NCBI RefSeq assembly: GCF_003202205.1
Contig: NZ_PDOG01000001.1
Location: 81,706-145,705 of the forward strand
DNA: 64,000 bases
Reading direction: 5' to 3'
Origin: Halomonas sp. LBP4
GTDB lineage: Bacteria; Pseudomonadota; Gammaproteobacteria; Pseudomonadales; Halomonadaceae
This document shows positions 1-8,214 of the stretch, one piece after another. The translations under genes were made by a program, and so were the position numbers. Numbering within the stretch: position 1 is the first letter of the stretch; the number at the start of each line of letters is the position of its first letter. The notes beneath the pieces were generated by a model. The model was not told the DNA's origin, searched no databases, and saw nothing but the letters and a program-made list of their open reading frames with translations.

Positions 1-185
1 GCCAGGAGCCGACCTTCAGAGTATTCTGATATAGTGCCAGGCATGAGCCGCGTCGCGGCGGTTGCCGTCAAGAACTGCGACTGCGTACCTATGTCGATCG
101 GGCGGGCAAAATCATCCAGCGACATCTCGGTGAGCGGGATGCCCTGAACGTCGTCCATGCTGATGGCGTTGAAGTCCGATTTCAA
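1..185 (-). CDS. Unidentified protein, N-terminal part, runs off the window
   Basis: The frame is open for 61 codons from a TTG start (185-183) to the window edge. The start is chosen because GGGAGG lies about seven bases upstream at good spacing. The visible N-terminus reads MKSDFNAISMDDVQGIPL and is mostly polar and acidic, with no signal peptide or membrane segment. I do not recognise the family. The short length seen, the rare start codon and the accessory surroundings keep confidence modest; the ribosome-binding site is the main argument that it is real. Confidence 0.4.
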   Translation of the reverse strand, partial: MKSDFNAISMDDVQGIPLTEMSLDDFARPIDIGTQSQFLTATAATRLMPGTISEYSEGRLL

Positions 186-370
186 GCTTACCTCCCGCGC
201 AACGGAGCGCGATGCGTTTTGACGGCTTCTGGTTAACAGGGCCGCCGGGCGTATTTCGCTTCCTGACCCTGGCCGGTTGCGAGAACGTAGCGGCGCGTTC
301 GCGCCGAAGCGTCGCTGAAGGAGACTCACCGAAACAGTCCCGATACTGCTCGGAGAATCATCCTGGAATC

Positions 371-419
371 GGGGACAGACCACGGTTCAGGACTGTCGCG
401 AGAAACCGTGGCCTGCCCC
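371..419. repeat. REP-like palindrome (GGGGACAGACCACGG type)
   Basis: Bases 371-387 and 404-419 form a long imperfect inverted repeat around a 16-base loop. The arms carry the GGGGACAGACCACG / CGTGGCCTGCCCC words typical of REP-like palindromes in gammaproteobacteria. The stop codon of the minus-strand gene at 387 lies inside the left arm, so the last residues of that protein are encoded by the palindrome. It may also act as a weak transcription-ending hairpin. Confidence 0.6.
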
Positions 420-1766
420 CTGTTTGGCTATGCGGAACTTGTAAATGCCGGCGGCCACGACGAACGTGATGGCCACAGCTGTCATACTCACGAGATCAAG
501 GTCGCCCCTGTCTGTCCATTTCGCGAGTTGCCAGCTCACGACGCTGATCCACGCGATAGACAGCGCGACCGACCCGAGCGCGTAACCCAGTGGCCACGCC
601 GAACTCTGCGCGGTTAGCAGATCTTCGTCGCCTCGAGTTATCAGATCTGCTCGGCGCGCGAGTGCCACCGCGCGGAGCAACTCGCGGTGACGTCGTGCGG
701 GCCAGCCGATCGCGGAGCCGAGCAGAATCGCAAGGACGAGCGGGAAGTTACCGACGACGATAGAGAGGTCCAGTGCGACACCGCTGATCGGCACGAGTAG
801 ATTCGCCAGGCGATCTTGCTGTTCATCAAAGCGTTGTTGCAGACTCTGCAGTTGAGCATTGAGCCCTGCAAGCATCGTGTCTCGATCGCTCAACCAATTT
901 TGCAGCGCTTCGTTCGCCGCATGGAACGATGGCGGGCTGATCAGCGCGACTTCGAGTTCCTTCATTTGGAGCACTGCATCGTCTTTGCCGACGACGGTAT
1001 GCCACCATTGCGGATCGTCGGGTGGACCGAACTCGACTGCGCGCAAATCGTCGAGGTAGCTATCGGCCTTCTCGCGCATCTCTGCCCAGAGTGGGGCGTT
1101 TGGAAACGTGTTGGCCAACTTGGCAAACTGCTCCTTGATCCGCAGAGCCCCTGTTTCCAGTTGCGGCACCTTGGATTGCCAGTTCTCGTTGACGCGCGCG
1201 AATTGCGGAGCGATGACGTGACGGTCTATGAGTGGCGTCAGTATCGTTCGCAGATCGGCGCCCGTGGAGGCGGCTCGTACGCGCTCGCTCAACCCTTCCT
1301 GCTCGATGCGCTTTGCAAAGAAACGGACCCGAGCCGAATCCTGAAGTCGCGGTGCGGGCTCTTGTACGGCTATCGGAGCCTGAACGGCAAGGTTGGCGCC
1401 GCGCTCGCTGCCTGCTTCGTCCTGTTCACCGCTGGTCGATTCACGAATGAATTCAACTGCGCGCTGTAGGGCATCTAAGTCCGCTTTCTTACGAACGAGC
1501 ATCACGTCGAGGCCGTCTCGCACCTCCTGCATGGCGGTCTGCTGCGCCCTGAGATTGGCGCGGAGCTCGTCTGAGGTCTGTTTCAACGCCTTCGACTCCG
1601 CCGCAACCTTGGCACGCTCGACCTGCGCGGCGACGAAGGGGCCGAAAGTCATCACATGGAAGACGAGCATGACCAGGACCGTGACCAATCCCCAACGGCA
1701 GGCGCTCTCGTAGCGCGTCACCGCGCTCGTCAAGAGCGATCTTGCCAAATCTTTATCGATGGCCAT
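387..1766 (-). CDS. Unidentified membrane protein with coiled coils
   Basis: A 459-residue protein of unknown function. A hydrophobic segment lies near residues 25-47, followed by an Ala/Glu/Gln-rich coiled coil (about 50-115), a charged soluble middle part, a second coiled coil (about 290-325) and three further hydrophobic segments (about 330-352, 392-412 and 428-445). The layout suggests an inner-membrane protein with a large soluble coiled-coil domain. The last ten or so residues (GAGHGFSRQS) are encoded by a REP-like palindrome, so the native C-terminus was probably replaced or extended. No catalytic motif is visible and no operon partner can be named. GC content is a little below that of the core genes. 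Confidence 0.7.
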   Translation of the reverse strand: MAIDKDLARSLLTSAVTRYESACRWGLVTVLVMLVFHVMTFGPFVAAQVERAKVAAESKALKQTSDELRANLRAQQTAMQEVRDGLDVMLVRKKADLDALQRAVEFIRESTSGEQDEAGSERGANLAVQAPIAVQEPAPRLQDSARVRFFAKRIEQEGLSERVRAASTGADLRTILTPLIDRHVIAPQFARVNENWQSKVPQLETGALRIKEQFAKLANTFPNAPLWAEMREKADSYLDDLRAVEFGPPDDPQWWHTVVGKDDAVLQMKELEVALISPPSFHAANEALQNWLSDRDTMLAGLNAQLQSLQQRFDEQQDRLANLLVPISGVALDLSIVVGNFPLVLAILLGSAIGWPARRHRELLRAVALARRADLITRGDEDLLTAQSSAWPLGYALGSVALSIAWISVVSWQLAKWTDRGDLDLVSMTAVAITFVVAAGIYKFRIAKQGAGHGFSRQS

Positions 1767-1813
1767 AAAAGGATTCTCGCAACAGCTAAATCACTACCGG
1801 TAATGACCGATTT

Positions 1814-1870
1814 GGGTCGTCAACTGCCTCGACCATCTCATCAACATAGCCTAAAGTTCCACATTCGGCC
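1814..1870. repeat. 57-bp repeat, copy A
   Basis: Begins GGGTCGTCAACTGCC and ends CATTCGGCC. It aligns without gaps over 57 bases to copies at 2029-2085 and 4784-4840; by eye about three quarters of bases match the 4784 copy. It lies three bases outside the left inverted repeat of the MITE-like element at 1874-2026. Confidence 0.5.
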
Positions 1871-1873
1871 CAA

Positions 1874-2026
1874 GCTGTGTGAAAACATTTGAAGCGTCTG
1901 CCAGTGGTCAAAAACTGGTCAACATTGGTGCTCTCTCGCAAATTCCGAGGAGGTTGCATGGCAAAACCACTCCAGATTTCGCGTACGAACGCCATCTTCA
2001 GTAGGGCCCACGAGTTTTCACACAGC
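1874..2026. mobile_element. MITE-like element with 13-bp perfect terminal inverted repeats
   Basis: GCTGTGTGAAAAC at 1874-1886 is the exact inverse of GTTTTCACACAGC at 2014-2026, bounding 153 bases. There is no room for a transposase. Terminal sequences of this kind occur at the ends of some transposase-encoding insertion sequences (family recall, not checked), so this is probably an internally deleted, non-autonomous derivative. 57-bp repeat copies lie immediately outside both ends. The 1767-2222 interval otherwise shows no convincing gene. Confidence 0.5.
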
Positions 2027-2028
2027 CT

Positions 2029-2085
2029 CGGTCCTCAGCTACCGTATCCATTGCAAAAGCGAAGGCTAAAGATTCCCATCCGGCC
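2029..2085. repeat. 57-bp repeat, copy C
   Basis: Same length and orientation as the copies at 1814 and 4784; the best-kept parts are the first 15 bases and the CATCCGGCC end. It starts two bases beyond the right inverted repeat of the MITE-like element. Confidence 0.4.
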
Positions 2086-2222
2086 AAGACCTGACTTTCA
2101 CCAACGTCTGATATAATATTGCCAACGCGCGCTGCTTTGTAGCGAAGGGTGAAGCCGCAACGAAAAAGCTGTCGCTGTGATTGTCCTTGTCATGCTTCAA
2201 TTTATCAGACTAGTCGCCGCTG

Positions 2223-2510
2223 TCACAGCGACTGCCAAGCAGAAAAATGCAGTGGAAAAGAAAGCGACCGGCCCCTTCTGATGTGTCGCCGCTCTTCGGA
2301 GCACCAAGCTTCCAAATAAAATAATGGCTTTCTAATGGTAAATATAATAGCTGCAAGCCCTATGGATACTGCCATTAATAAAAATGGAATTAGCGAAGCC
2401 GTTGCGAGTGCTTTTAGCCAAATGGGTGCCGTGATCCATGCATAGGCGCCGTAACCTGAAAAGGCTGCAAGCCCCCCCACATCTTGAGTCAGTTTGTTCC
2501 CTCGACGCAT
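2223..2510 (-). CDS. Putative small membrane protein
   Basis: A 95-residue frame counted from an internal ATG at 2510. It has two hydrophobic stretches, roughly residues 14-31 and 33-60, followed by a basic tail. The base composition is lower in GC than the flanks. The frame stays open further upstream, but that part runs antisense over the umuC remnant and is probably meaningless. I see no family signature and no clear ribosome-binding site. It could be a genuine small gene of the accessory region or a chance frame. Confidence 0.3.
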   Translation of the reverse strand: MRRGNKLTQDVGGLAAFSGYGAYAWITAPIWLKALATASLIPFLLMAVSIGLAAIIFTIRKPLFYLEAWCSEERRHIRRGRSLSFPLHFSAWQSL

Positions 2511-2513
2511 TCC

Positions 2514-2711
2514 ACAACAGACCTGTTCCACGGCGGCTTGCGACCCAACAGCCAGGCGGCCATGCGGGCGATAGATCGCGTGAATGAGAAGTTCGGACAG
2601 GGGACGGTGCGGATCGCCAGAGAGGAAGCGGCCAGCGGCTGAGGCATGCGACAGCAGTTCCTGGTCCCTCGCTATACGACCCGCTGGTCGGATCTCCTCG
2701 TCGCCAGCTAG
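2514..2711 (+). pseudogene. umuC: Remnant of DNA polymerase V subunit UmuC (C-terminal end)
   Basis: Translation in this frame gives the conserved end of UmuC: a TDLF-like start, then DRVNEKFGQGTVRIA and finally PRYTTRWSDLL before a natural TAG. UmuC is the catalytic subunit of the error-prone SOS polymerase Pol V. Here only about 65 codons of a roughly 420-residue protein remain, with no polymerase domain upstream. An in-frame TGA (about 40 codons in) stands where family members usually have the Trp of a W-x-MR motif, so even the fragment carries a nonsense mutation. It is a decayed leftover, probably of a plasmid or phage umuDC locus. Confidence 0.75.
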
Positions 2712-2925
2712 GTGCTTTGTGGGTGGCTCATCGGCCACTGCTGCGCCGTTTACCGGTCAGAACAGCTCTTCCTGCTCGGGCTAACGTGGTGAGGAGTCGT
2801 CCTCGAGGACGTTCTGGCCTACCGCTCCACGGCACAACTCGCGCCCGCCGGCACGACGGTCATCGGCAAGCACTGCCGGCACTTGAAGGGGAAAATGCGC
2901 GAACGCCCGCGGAACCGAGACGGCA

Positions 2926-3987
2926 TCACGGCGGCGACTGCCCCACCACCCGGTCGCGTCCCCTTGCCTTGGCGACATACAGCCATCTGTCCGCATCCGC
3001 GAACATCTCGTTGAATCCCCGGGACCGAGGATTCCCATCGGCGACCCCCGCGCTGATCGTCACCAACACGCTCTGGCTCCCCACGGCCACCGGTTCGGCA
3101 CCGACGACCCGACGGAGCCCCTCGGCACGGCGCCGGGCATCGCTCCCCTCACAGTCGCGGAGCAGGACGCAGAACTCCTCTCCGCCCAACCGGGCCACCA
3201 GGTCCTGGGCCCGGACGGCCGAGAGAATGCGTCGGGTGACGGCAATGATGACCTGGTCCCCCACGGCATGCCCGTGGGTGTCATTGACCGACTTGAAGTG
3301 GTCGATATCGATGAGGACGAGGGAATACTGCCCGCCCAGGAGGCACAGGGCTTGGCGAACCCGCTCGAAGCGCTGCAAGAAATGGCGACGGTTCGAGATG
3401 CCGGTCAGGCTGTCCTGGTTGGCCAGGGCTTCGATCCTGTCGTGGGCGGCTTCCCGGAACCGTTCCTGATAATAGGCCGCGGCCCCGAAGGCCATCATCG
3501 CGCCGAGGATATTGGTCAGGGCGGCCCCCGATGCCAGTGCCGGCCAGTCATCGCGGTAGGCGACGGTCATCGACAGGATGGCCGCGAAGAAGACCAGGTA
3601 GACGGGCAAGCCCTTGCGCGTGCCGAGCAGGAAGAAATTGATGATAGCGAAGAACACCGTCCATACCGCCGCCGAGACATCGGCCTTCACGTACCAATAG
3701 AAGAATGCCGACAGGCCACCACAGGACAGCACCGTCACCCAAGCCGAGCGCTCGATATTTCGGTTGACCCGCATGTCGACCAGCGCCAGCACGAGGATGA
3801 CGAAGATCCCCAGCTCGACGACCGCCAGCGGGATGGCCTCGAAGTGGAAGATGTTGACCAAGGCATACGCCAGGGACGTCAGCGCAATGATAATCAAGAA
3901 GCAGTTAGACAGCCAAATCCGTCGCGGGTCCGCTCCCGAGCCAGTGTCAGCCTCGACCCGCCACCTCCGCCACAGCGGTGTCTTCAT
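2926..3987 (-). CDS. Membrane-bound diguanylate cyclase (GGDEF)
   Basis: A 353-residue protein expected to make cyclic di-GMP from two GTP. The N-terminal half has several hydrophobic segments, consistent with a multi-pass sensor region. The C-terminal half is a GGDEF domain with an intact GGEEF active-site signature and an RAQD inhibitory site five residues before it, so product inhibition is expected. The ATG at 3987 is preferred over a GTG four codons upstream because AGGA sits five bases before it. The gene stands alone; what the membrane part senses is not visible. A second GGDEF gene lies at 5234-6097. Confidence 0.9.
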   Translation of the reverse strand: MKTPLWRRWRVEADTGSGADPRRIWLSNCFLIIIALTSLAYALVNIFHFEAIPLAVVELGIFVILVLALVDMRVNRNIERSAWVTVLSCGGLSAFFYWYVKADVSAAVWTVFFAIINFFLLGTRKGLPVYLVFFAAILSMTVAYRDDWPALASGAALTNILGAMMAFGAAAYYQERFREAAHDRIEALANQDSLTGISNRRHFLQRFERVRQALCLLGGQYSLVLIDIDHFKSVNDTHGHAVGDQVIIAVTRRILSAVRAQDLVARLGGEEFCVLLRDCEGSDARRRAEGLRRVVGAEPVAVGSQSVLVTISAGVADGNPRSRGFNEMFADADRWLYVAKARGRDRVVGQSPP

Positions 3988-4281
3988 TGTTCCTCGCACT
4001 CCCTACTGTCGCGACACCTCTCGGAGAGGCAGGCTTCACGAATGCAAGACCTCACCAGCCGCTCGCGATCATGTTTGCAAAAGGCGACAAGTATACATCG
4101 GCCGGGCCGCGGAGGTCTTTAAAACTTCTTTCACAACTCATCGGATAGGGTGGGTTTTCCGTCGGCAAGGCTTCGCGAGGGCGTTGTGCCCCCCTCCATG
4201 GGCGCTACCTTGCCATGGATGGCAAAGGCCCCTTGCTTCGTCTTGCCCCGGCGCCCACCATTGCTGGGGGTTTGGAAATGA
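3988..4281. other. Intergenic stretch, nothing recognised
   Basis: About 290 bases between the GGDEF gene and the IS5 transposase remnant. It presumably holds the promoter of the GGDEF gene and a degraded left part of the insertion sequence. I found no intact left inverted repeat and no convincing gene. Confidence 0.4.
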
Positions 4282-4644
4282 GCTCTTAACGATGACGAGC
4301 GGATATACGGCGATGCCGGCTATACTGGCATGGGGAAATACCTGGGCGAGGAGAAGGACGATCCGGATTCTCGGTGCTGCGTCGCGGCCAAGCGAAATAC
4401 CATCAAGAAGAGAGAAGATAGTCCGATGAAAACGCTGCTGCTGGAGATCGAGAAGGCCAAGGCCAGCATCCACGCCAAAGTCGAGCACCCGTTCCATGTC
4501 ATCAAGAACCTCTTCGGCTACCGGAAGGTTCGCTACAAGGGGCTGGCCAAGAACCAGGCCCAGCTCTTCAGTCTGCTCGCCCTGGCCAATCTGATGCTGG
4601 CAGGACGATGCCAAGGATACGCTGACGGGGTCAGTGTGTCTTGA
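4282..4644 (+). pseudogene. IS5-family transposase remnant (C-terminal end)
   Basis: The frame opens right after a TGA and reads IYGDAGYTG, then KASIHAKVEHPFHVIKNLFG and VRYKGLAKNQAQLFSLLALANL, the standard end of IS5-group DDE transposases, including the catalytic-Glu region (KVEHPF). Only about 120 of roughly 320 residues remain; the N-terminus and left end of the element are missing. The frame continues about a dozen codons past the usual end (LMLAGR). The element cannot be autonomous. It marks past insertion activity in this accessory region. Confidence 0.8.
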
Positions 4645-4767
4645 ATCCGACCTGGCAGCCGAATAACCCGGCAGCCAAGTAAAACATGCCACCCAAGGTG
4701 CTCAGATATTGATCGCTGAGGCGATGATCGAGCCTCACCTGGCTCTTTCACTGCCCAGCACAAGATT

Positions 4768-4785
4768 GTTCAGCGGTTCCTTAGG
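4768..4785. repeat. Probable right end of the IS5-type element
   Basis: GTTCAGCGGTTCCTTAGG resembles right terminal repeats of IS5-group elements and lies about 125 bases after the transposase remnant. The left counterpart was not found. Beyond it begins a 57-bp repeat copy. Confidence 0.4.
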
Positions 4786-4840
4786 GTCGTCAACTGCCGC
4801 ACCAGCTCCATCAGCGTAGTCTGAAGTTCGGCATCCGGCC
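4784..4840. repeat. 57-bp repeat, copy B
   Basis: Starts GGGTCGTCAACTGCC and ends CATCCGGCC; ungapped match to the copies at 1814-1870 and 2029-2085. It abuts the right end of the IS5-type remnant. Confidence 0.5.
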
Positions 4841-5233
4841 AGAAGCGGATGTTCAGAGAGTGTAATATAACGCTAGTATTATGCCGGCATGGAACACTCA
4901 TTTCTCATTCCTGAGCGTCTTATAGCCCCCTTCTTTCTCCCGTTTACCGAAAAAGAGGACATAGATGACCACTATAGCGGCATCCAGCTGCACGCAACTT
5001 GATTTTATATACAGATTCAAACCCACTGAGCTTTGCCGAAGGCACCCTGAGGTTAGTAAGACGTTCTTTTAGCTTCTTTTTAAACTGGCTCTTCACTGGT
5101 GCACATGTCTTTTTCCGCCCCTTCAGTACTGGCGACTGTCCTGTCGGATTGTCGGTTGTCTGAAATCGTCTGAAAGGCCGAAAAACATAAATGCCGGACG
5201 AGTGATAGTCTATATTGATACACTGCAGACTCG
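4841..5233. other. AT-rich intergenic stretch
   Basis: This stretch is lower in GC than the flanks. An open frame on the minus strand (4944-5237) has no family signature or ribosome-binding site and overlaps the end of the GGDEF gene, so I do not call it. No other structure was recognised. Confidence 0.4.
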
Positions 5234-6097
5234 TCACCCAGCTACCGAACGGCGCTTTTTCATCCGGTACATATCACCATCCGCATGGCTCAGCAGGGTA
5301 TCGGCATCCTCCCCGTCCGCGGGATAACAGGCCACGCCGATACTGCAGGACGGCATTCCGATTCCGCCGAATTCAGCGCCCAGCGGCTCGGCCATGACCG
5401 CGAGAATCTGCTCCACCTTCCCGGAAACGGCATCCGCCGAGTGAATGTCCGTCAGCAGAACAGTGAATTCATCACCGCCCATCCGAGCCACCGTGTCCAT
5501 ATCACGTACGCAGCTTTCCAGCCGTCGAGCAATCGTACAGAGCACACGATCACCCACCGCATGTCCATGGACATCATTGATACCCTTGAAGTCATTGATA
5601 TCCAGAAACAGCAAAGCCAGACCGCTCTGGTGGCGATGGGCCGCACGCAGACCCGAGCCCAGTCGATCATTGAACAGCGATCGGTTAGTCAGTTCTGTCA
5701 GCGGATCATGATGGGCGAGGAAACGTAATTCCGCCTCGGCCTGCCTAAGGGCCGTCACGTCCCGCGCGACACCGATCCGCACACCCTCTTCCTCGGACCA
5801 GTGGGCAGACCAGAGGATATGTACGATACCGCCATCTTTGCGGAGATAACGGTTGCGGAAATCGACGTGGGGCTGACCATTCATGACCCGGTGAACGGAG
5901 GCCCGTGTGGCCTCCAGGTCGTCAGGATGCCAATAGTCGGTGATCGAGGTGCCGGTCAGCTCGTCGGCACGGTAACCGAGCAGTGTCTCACAGGCATCAC
6001 TCACAAAGACAATCTGATCATGCCCATCGACCACGAAGACCGTGTCCAGCATCAGATTGATCAGTTTGGGGTAGAGCGCCTTCAGGTCAACGGGCAT
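5234..6097 (-). CDS. PAS-GGDEF diguanylate cyclase
   Basis: A 287-residue cytosolic protein without membrane segments. Residues about 10-120 form a PAS domain (DTVFVVDGHDQIVFVS, then the R-D-V-T linker typical of PAS/PAC ends), and about 125-285 a GGDEF domain. The MGGDEF active site is intact and is preceded by an RDMD inhibitory site, so the enzyme should be active and feedback-controlled. The domain begins with the usual HHDPLTELTNR start. The PAS domain may bind a small ligand or cofactor, but no cofactor-specific residue can be read with confidence. It is transcribed alone; the start lacks a strong ribosome-binding site. Confidence 0.9.
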   Translation of the reverse strand: MPVDLKALYPKLINLMLDTVFVVDGHDQIVFVSDACETLLGYRADELTGTSITDYWHPDDLEATRASVHRVMNGQPHVDFRNRYLRKDGGIVHILWSAHWSEEEGVRIGVARDVTALRQAEAELRFLAHHDPLTELTNRSLFNDRLGSGLRAAHRHQSGLALLFLDINDFKGINDVHGHAVGDRVLCTIARRLESCVRDMDTVARMGGDEFTVLLTDIHSADAVSGKVEQILAVMAEPLGAEFGGIGMPSCSIGVACYPADGEDADTLLSHADGDMYRMKKRRSVAG

Positions 6098-6508
6098 AAG
6101 TCATCGGAATCCGGTTCACATTTTTCAATTATAGCACGATGGCGACGGGAGGCGGTAAGGAATGCTGCAAACTTCTAGAGGAGCGCTGCATAAATCCCGC
6201 TGGCCAAAGACGCCAGGGCCGAAGTGCGCGAGCCGCAGGCGAGGCGGTGAGGCGGTGAGGCGATTGGACAGTATCCATGAGACATTCAAACTTATGCCAA
6301 ATGGCAGCTTGCGGCCAAACCCGGACGTTCAGATAGTCCTCATATAACGCCTGCGGAAAAAAGTTTTCTAAGTGAAAGTAAAGACGCAACGCAAAAGTCG
6401 TCTCCGTGCCTGCATCTGTCATGCATTTCATGCTTAATCCTCGCACATAGAAATTTTCGATACACGCAAAGATCATATTTTATTGAAGAAGTTGAAAAAT
6501 ATGAACCC
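6098..6508. other. Transition into low-GC island, no supported gene
   Basis: A minus-strand open frame (6129-6476) has a low-GC first half that could be a gene fragment and a GC-rich second half that looks random. It contains a short direct-repeat run of GAGGCGGT near 6237-6262. No family was recognised. The base composition changes here from core-like to AT-richer. Confidence 0.35.
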
Positions 6509-8203
6509 CTACGCACGGACAAACCAAAAGCTTGGTGGAATAGGAAGCCGGTAGTGTCTACACGCTGTCAAAAACAAAGGAACCAGACCAACCTTAATTG
6601 CCTTAATATCTTTTATCGCCGTACATGTTTTCATGGCTTCATTGAGCGTTTCCAAAAAAATATCATGGCCTGTATGGGGCGACAGATCGGTTACGCAAAT
6701 CCCATGATATTTCTCACCGCACCAAATTAGGTCATCTGACTCCTCATCCGGGAACCATGCTTGATGGGTACAATTAGGTATGCTTTTCTCTAGCCGCCCT
6801 CTGAATTCTGCAATCTCTTTTTCATCAGCTATGTGCAACATCCAAGAAAAAATATAGGGGTACAAAACACTCCCTGCGCAAGCTTCATCACGATACGATT
6901 GTTCCACGCTGGCGGGATGGTATAGCAGGTCAGCATAGTCGTGAAAACATGTCGGATATTGGGAATTCGTGATGAGGGCGAACGTTGTTCGATCAGAAAT
7001 GGCTTTAAGCCAAGGCAGGAAGCGAGATTCTGACTGTGTTAGCTGTGCAAGATACATGACCAAAGCGATCTCAATCATGTGGTCATCTCGCATCGGGGAG
7101 CTAAGCGTTGGATTATTATTGACTACAGAAACAATCGTATCCAGTGTACGAGCGGTGCTCTTTGTCAAGGATCTCGAAAAATCTGGGTCGTCTGTCAGAC
7201 TCTTAGAAAAAAGATTGGTCCAAATAGCTCGTATGGCCAACCTGCCTAAGAGTTCAAACATCGCCAAATTAACATCAACGGACTCCCGTGACCGGACAGA
7301 TACAGAAAGTGAGTGCAGTGTATCACCGTGAGCGTAAGCCGTCTTTGCAAAGTACATCTCCGATGTCGTAAGGTACAGCTTCAAGAACTGATCAAAAATA
7401 AACATCAAAGAACTATCATGCTTTGTTGGTTTTTTCTTGGTCTCTCTTGTCCGAATTGCATTCCAACAGAACAACACGCCAAGCTCGGAAGCCTTGTAAG
7501 TGCTTTCTAAGTTATTGGCATCAATCGCCCAAGCTACAACTGCATGTAAACAGATATAAGATTGGCGCAGCCTAAGCAGTTGATCTTTCTGTGACTGGCA
7601 TTCCTCTAGTAGAAGATTTCCTAGAAAGGTTCGAGTGTATTCATAACAAGAATTAGGCTCATTGACCATTGCTACCGCCTTCTGGAAGTTCCGGCGTGGC
7701 TCCTCGTCCAGAAGTTCTCGCGCCAATAGAGACCGCATCATAAGATCAGCTAATCTATCTCCGTTCCATAACTCGTAGCTGATTTTATCCGTTTTGTTTT
7801 TCTCAGTATATCCCGCCCAATTCATAATAACCGTTTCTTCGAGGTCTCCACCACAACACAGACATATTTTTACTGGAAGATCCACGTACTCTTGGGCAAC
7901 GTTGCTACGCAAATAGACGTCCTTGATCTCATTCAGTTCTGGACGAACAGACTGTTCACTTACCTCCCAATCACGCCGCGTCACGTTACCTGCCTTGATA
8001 CAGAACAGGTATAGATATCTCTGCTTATCCTCTCCTTTGACTTTCCCAACCGCTGCAATGTCTACACCATTCTGCCTCGTCCCTATCATTGGAACATTGA
8101 GAACTAGCAGCCCAATCTCAGAGAGCAAATTTGGCAAAACTGATTTATCTAAATCACCACGTTCTTTTAGCGATGCGAGATACTCTTTCAAAATTATCTT
8201 CAT
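6509..8203 (-). CDS. Candidate nuclease-like protein of a putative defence module
   Basis: A 564-residue protein in low-GC DNA. The first ~80 residues look like a restriction-endonuclease fold: Glu29, then G-VDIA (Asp48), then a hydrophobic strand ending CIK (Lys70) followed by an RRDWE helix. This fits a PD-(D/E)XK arrangement except that the residue two before Lys is Cys instead of Asp/Glu/Gln. The rest is mostly helical with no signature I know. The ATG at 8203 is preferred because GAGAGG lies seven bases upstream; a GTG five codons earlier would overlap the upstream stop as GTGA. It follows the helical-repeat gene by 11 bases, so the two are surely co-transcribed. Function is inferred only from fold-like pattern and context. 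Confidence 0.7.
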   Translation of the reverse strand: MKIILKEYLASLKERGDLDKSVLPNLLSEIGLLVLNVPMIGTRQNGVDIAAVGKVKGEDKQRYLYLFCIKAGNVTRRDWEVSEQSVRPELNEIKDVYLRSNVAQEYVDLPVKICLCCGGDLEETVIMNWAGYTEKNKTDKISYELWNGDRLADLMMRSLLARELLDEEPRRNFQKAVAMVNEPNSCYEYTRTFLGNLLLEECQSQKDQLLRLRQSYICLHAVVAWAIDANNLESTYKASELGVLFCWNAIRTRETKKKPTKHDSSLMFIFDQFLKLYLTTSEMYFAKTAYAHGDTLHSLSVSVRSRESVDVNLAMFELLGRLAIRAIWTNLFSKSLTDDPDFSRSLTKSTARTLDTIVSVVNNNPTLSSPMRDDHMIEIALVMYLAQLTQSESRFLPWLKAISDRTTFALITNSQYPTCFHDYADLLYHPASVEQSYRDEACAGSVLYPYIFSWMLHIADEKEIAEFRGRLEKSIPNCTHQAWFPDEESDDLIWCGEKYHGICVTDLSPHTGHDIFLETLNEAMKTCTAIKDIKAIKVGLVPLFLTACRHYRLPIPPSFWFVRA

Positions 8204-8214
8204 TGCAAGACCTC

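Noticed and set aside
4944..5237. Minus-strand open frame of 97 codons in the AT-rich gap
   Set aside because: No ribosome-binding site, no family likeness, and its start overlaps the neighbouring GGDEF gene's end.
6129..6476. Minus-strand frame near the island border
   Set aside because: The first half has plausible composition, but the second half is random-looking GC-rich sequence; no start signal or motif supports a gene.
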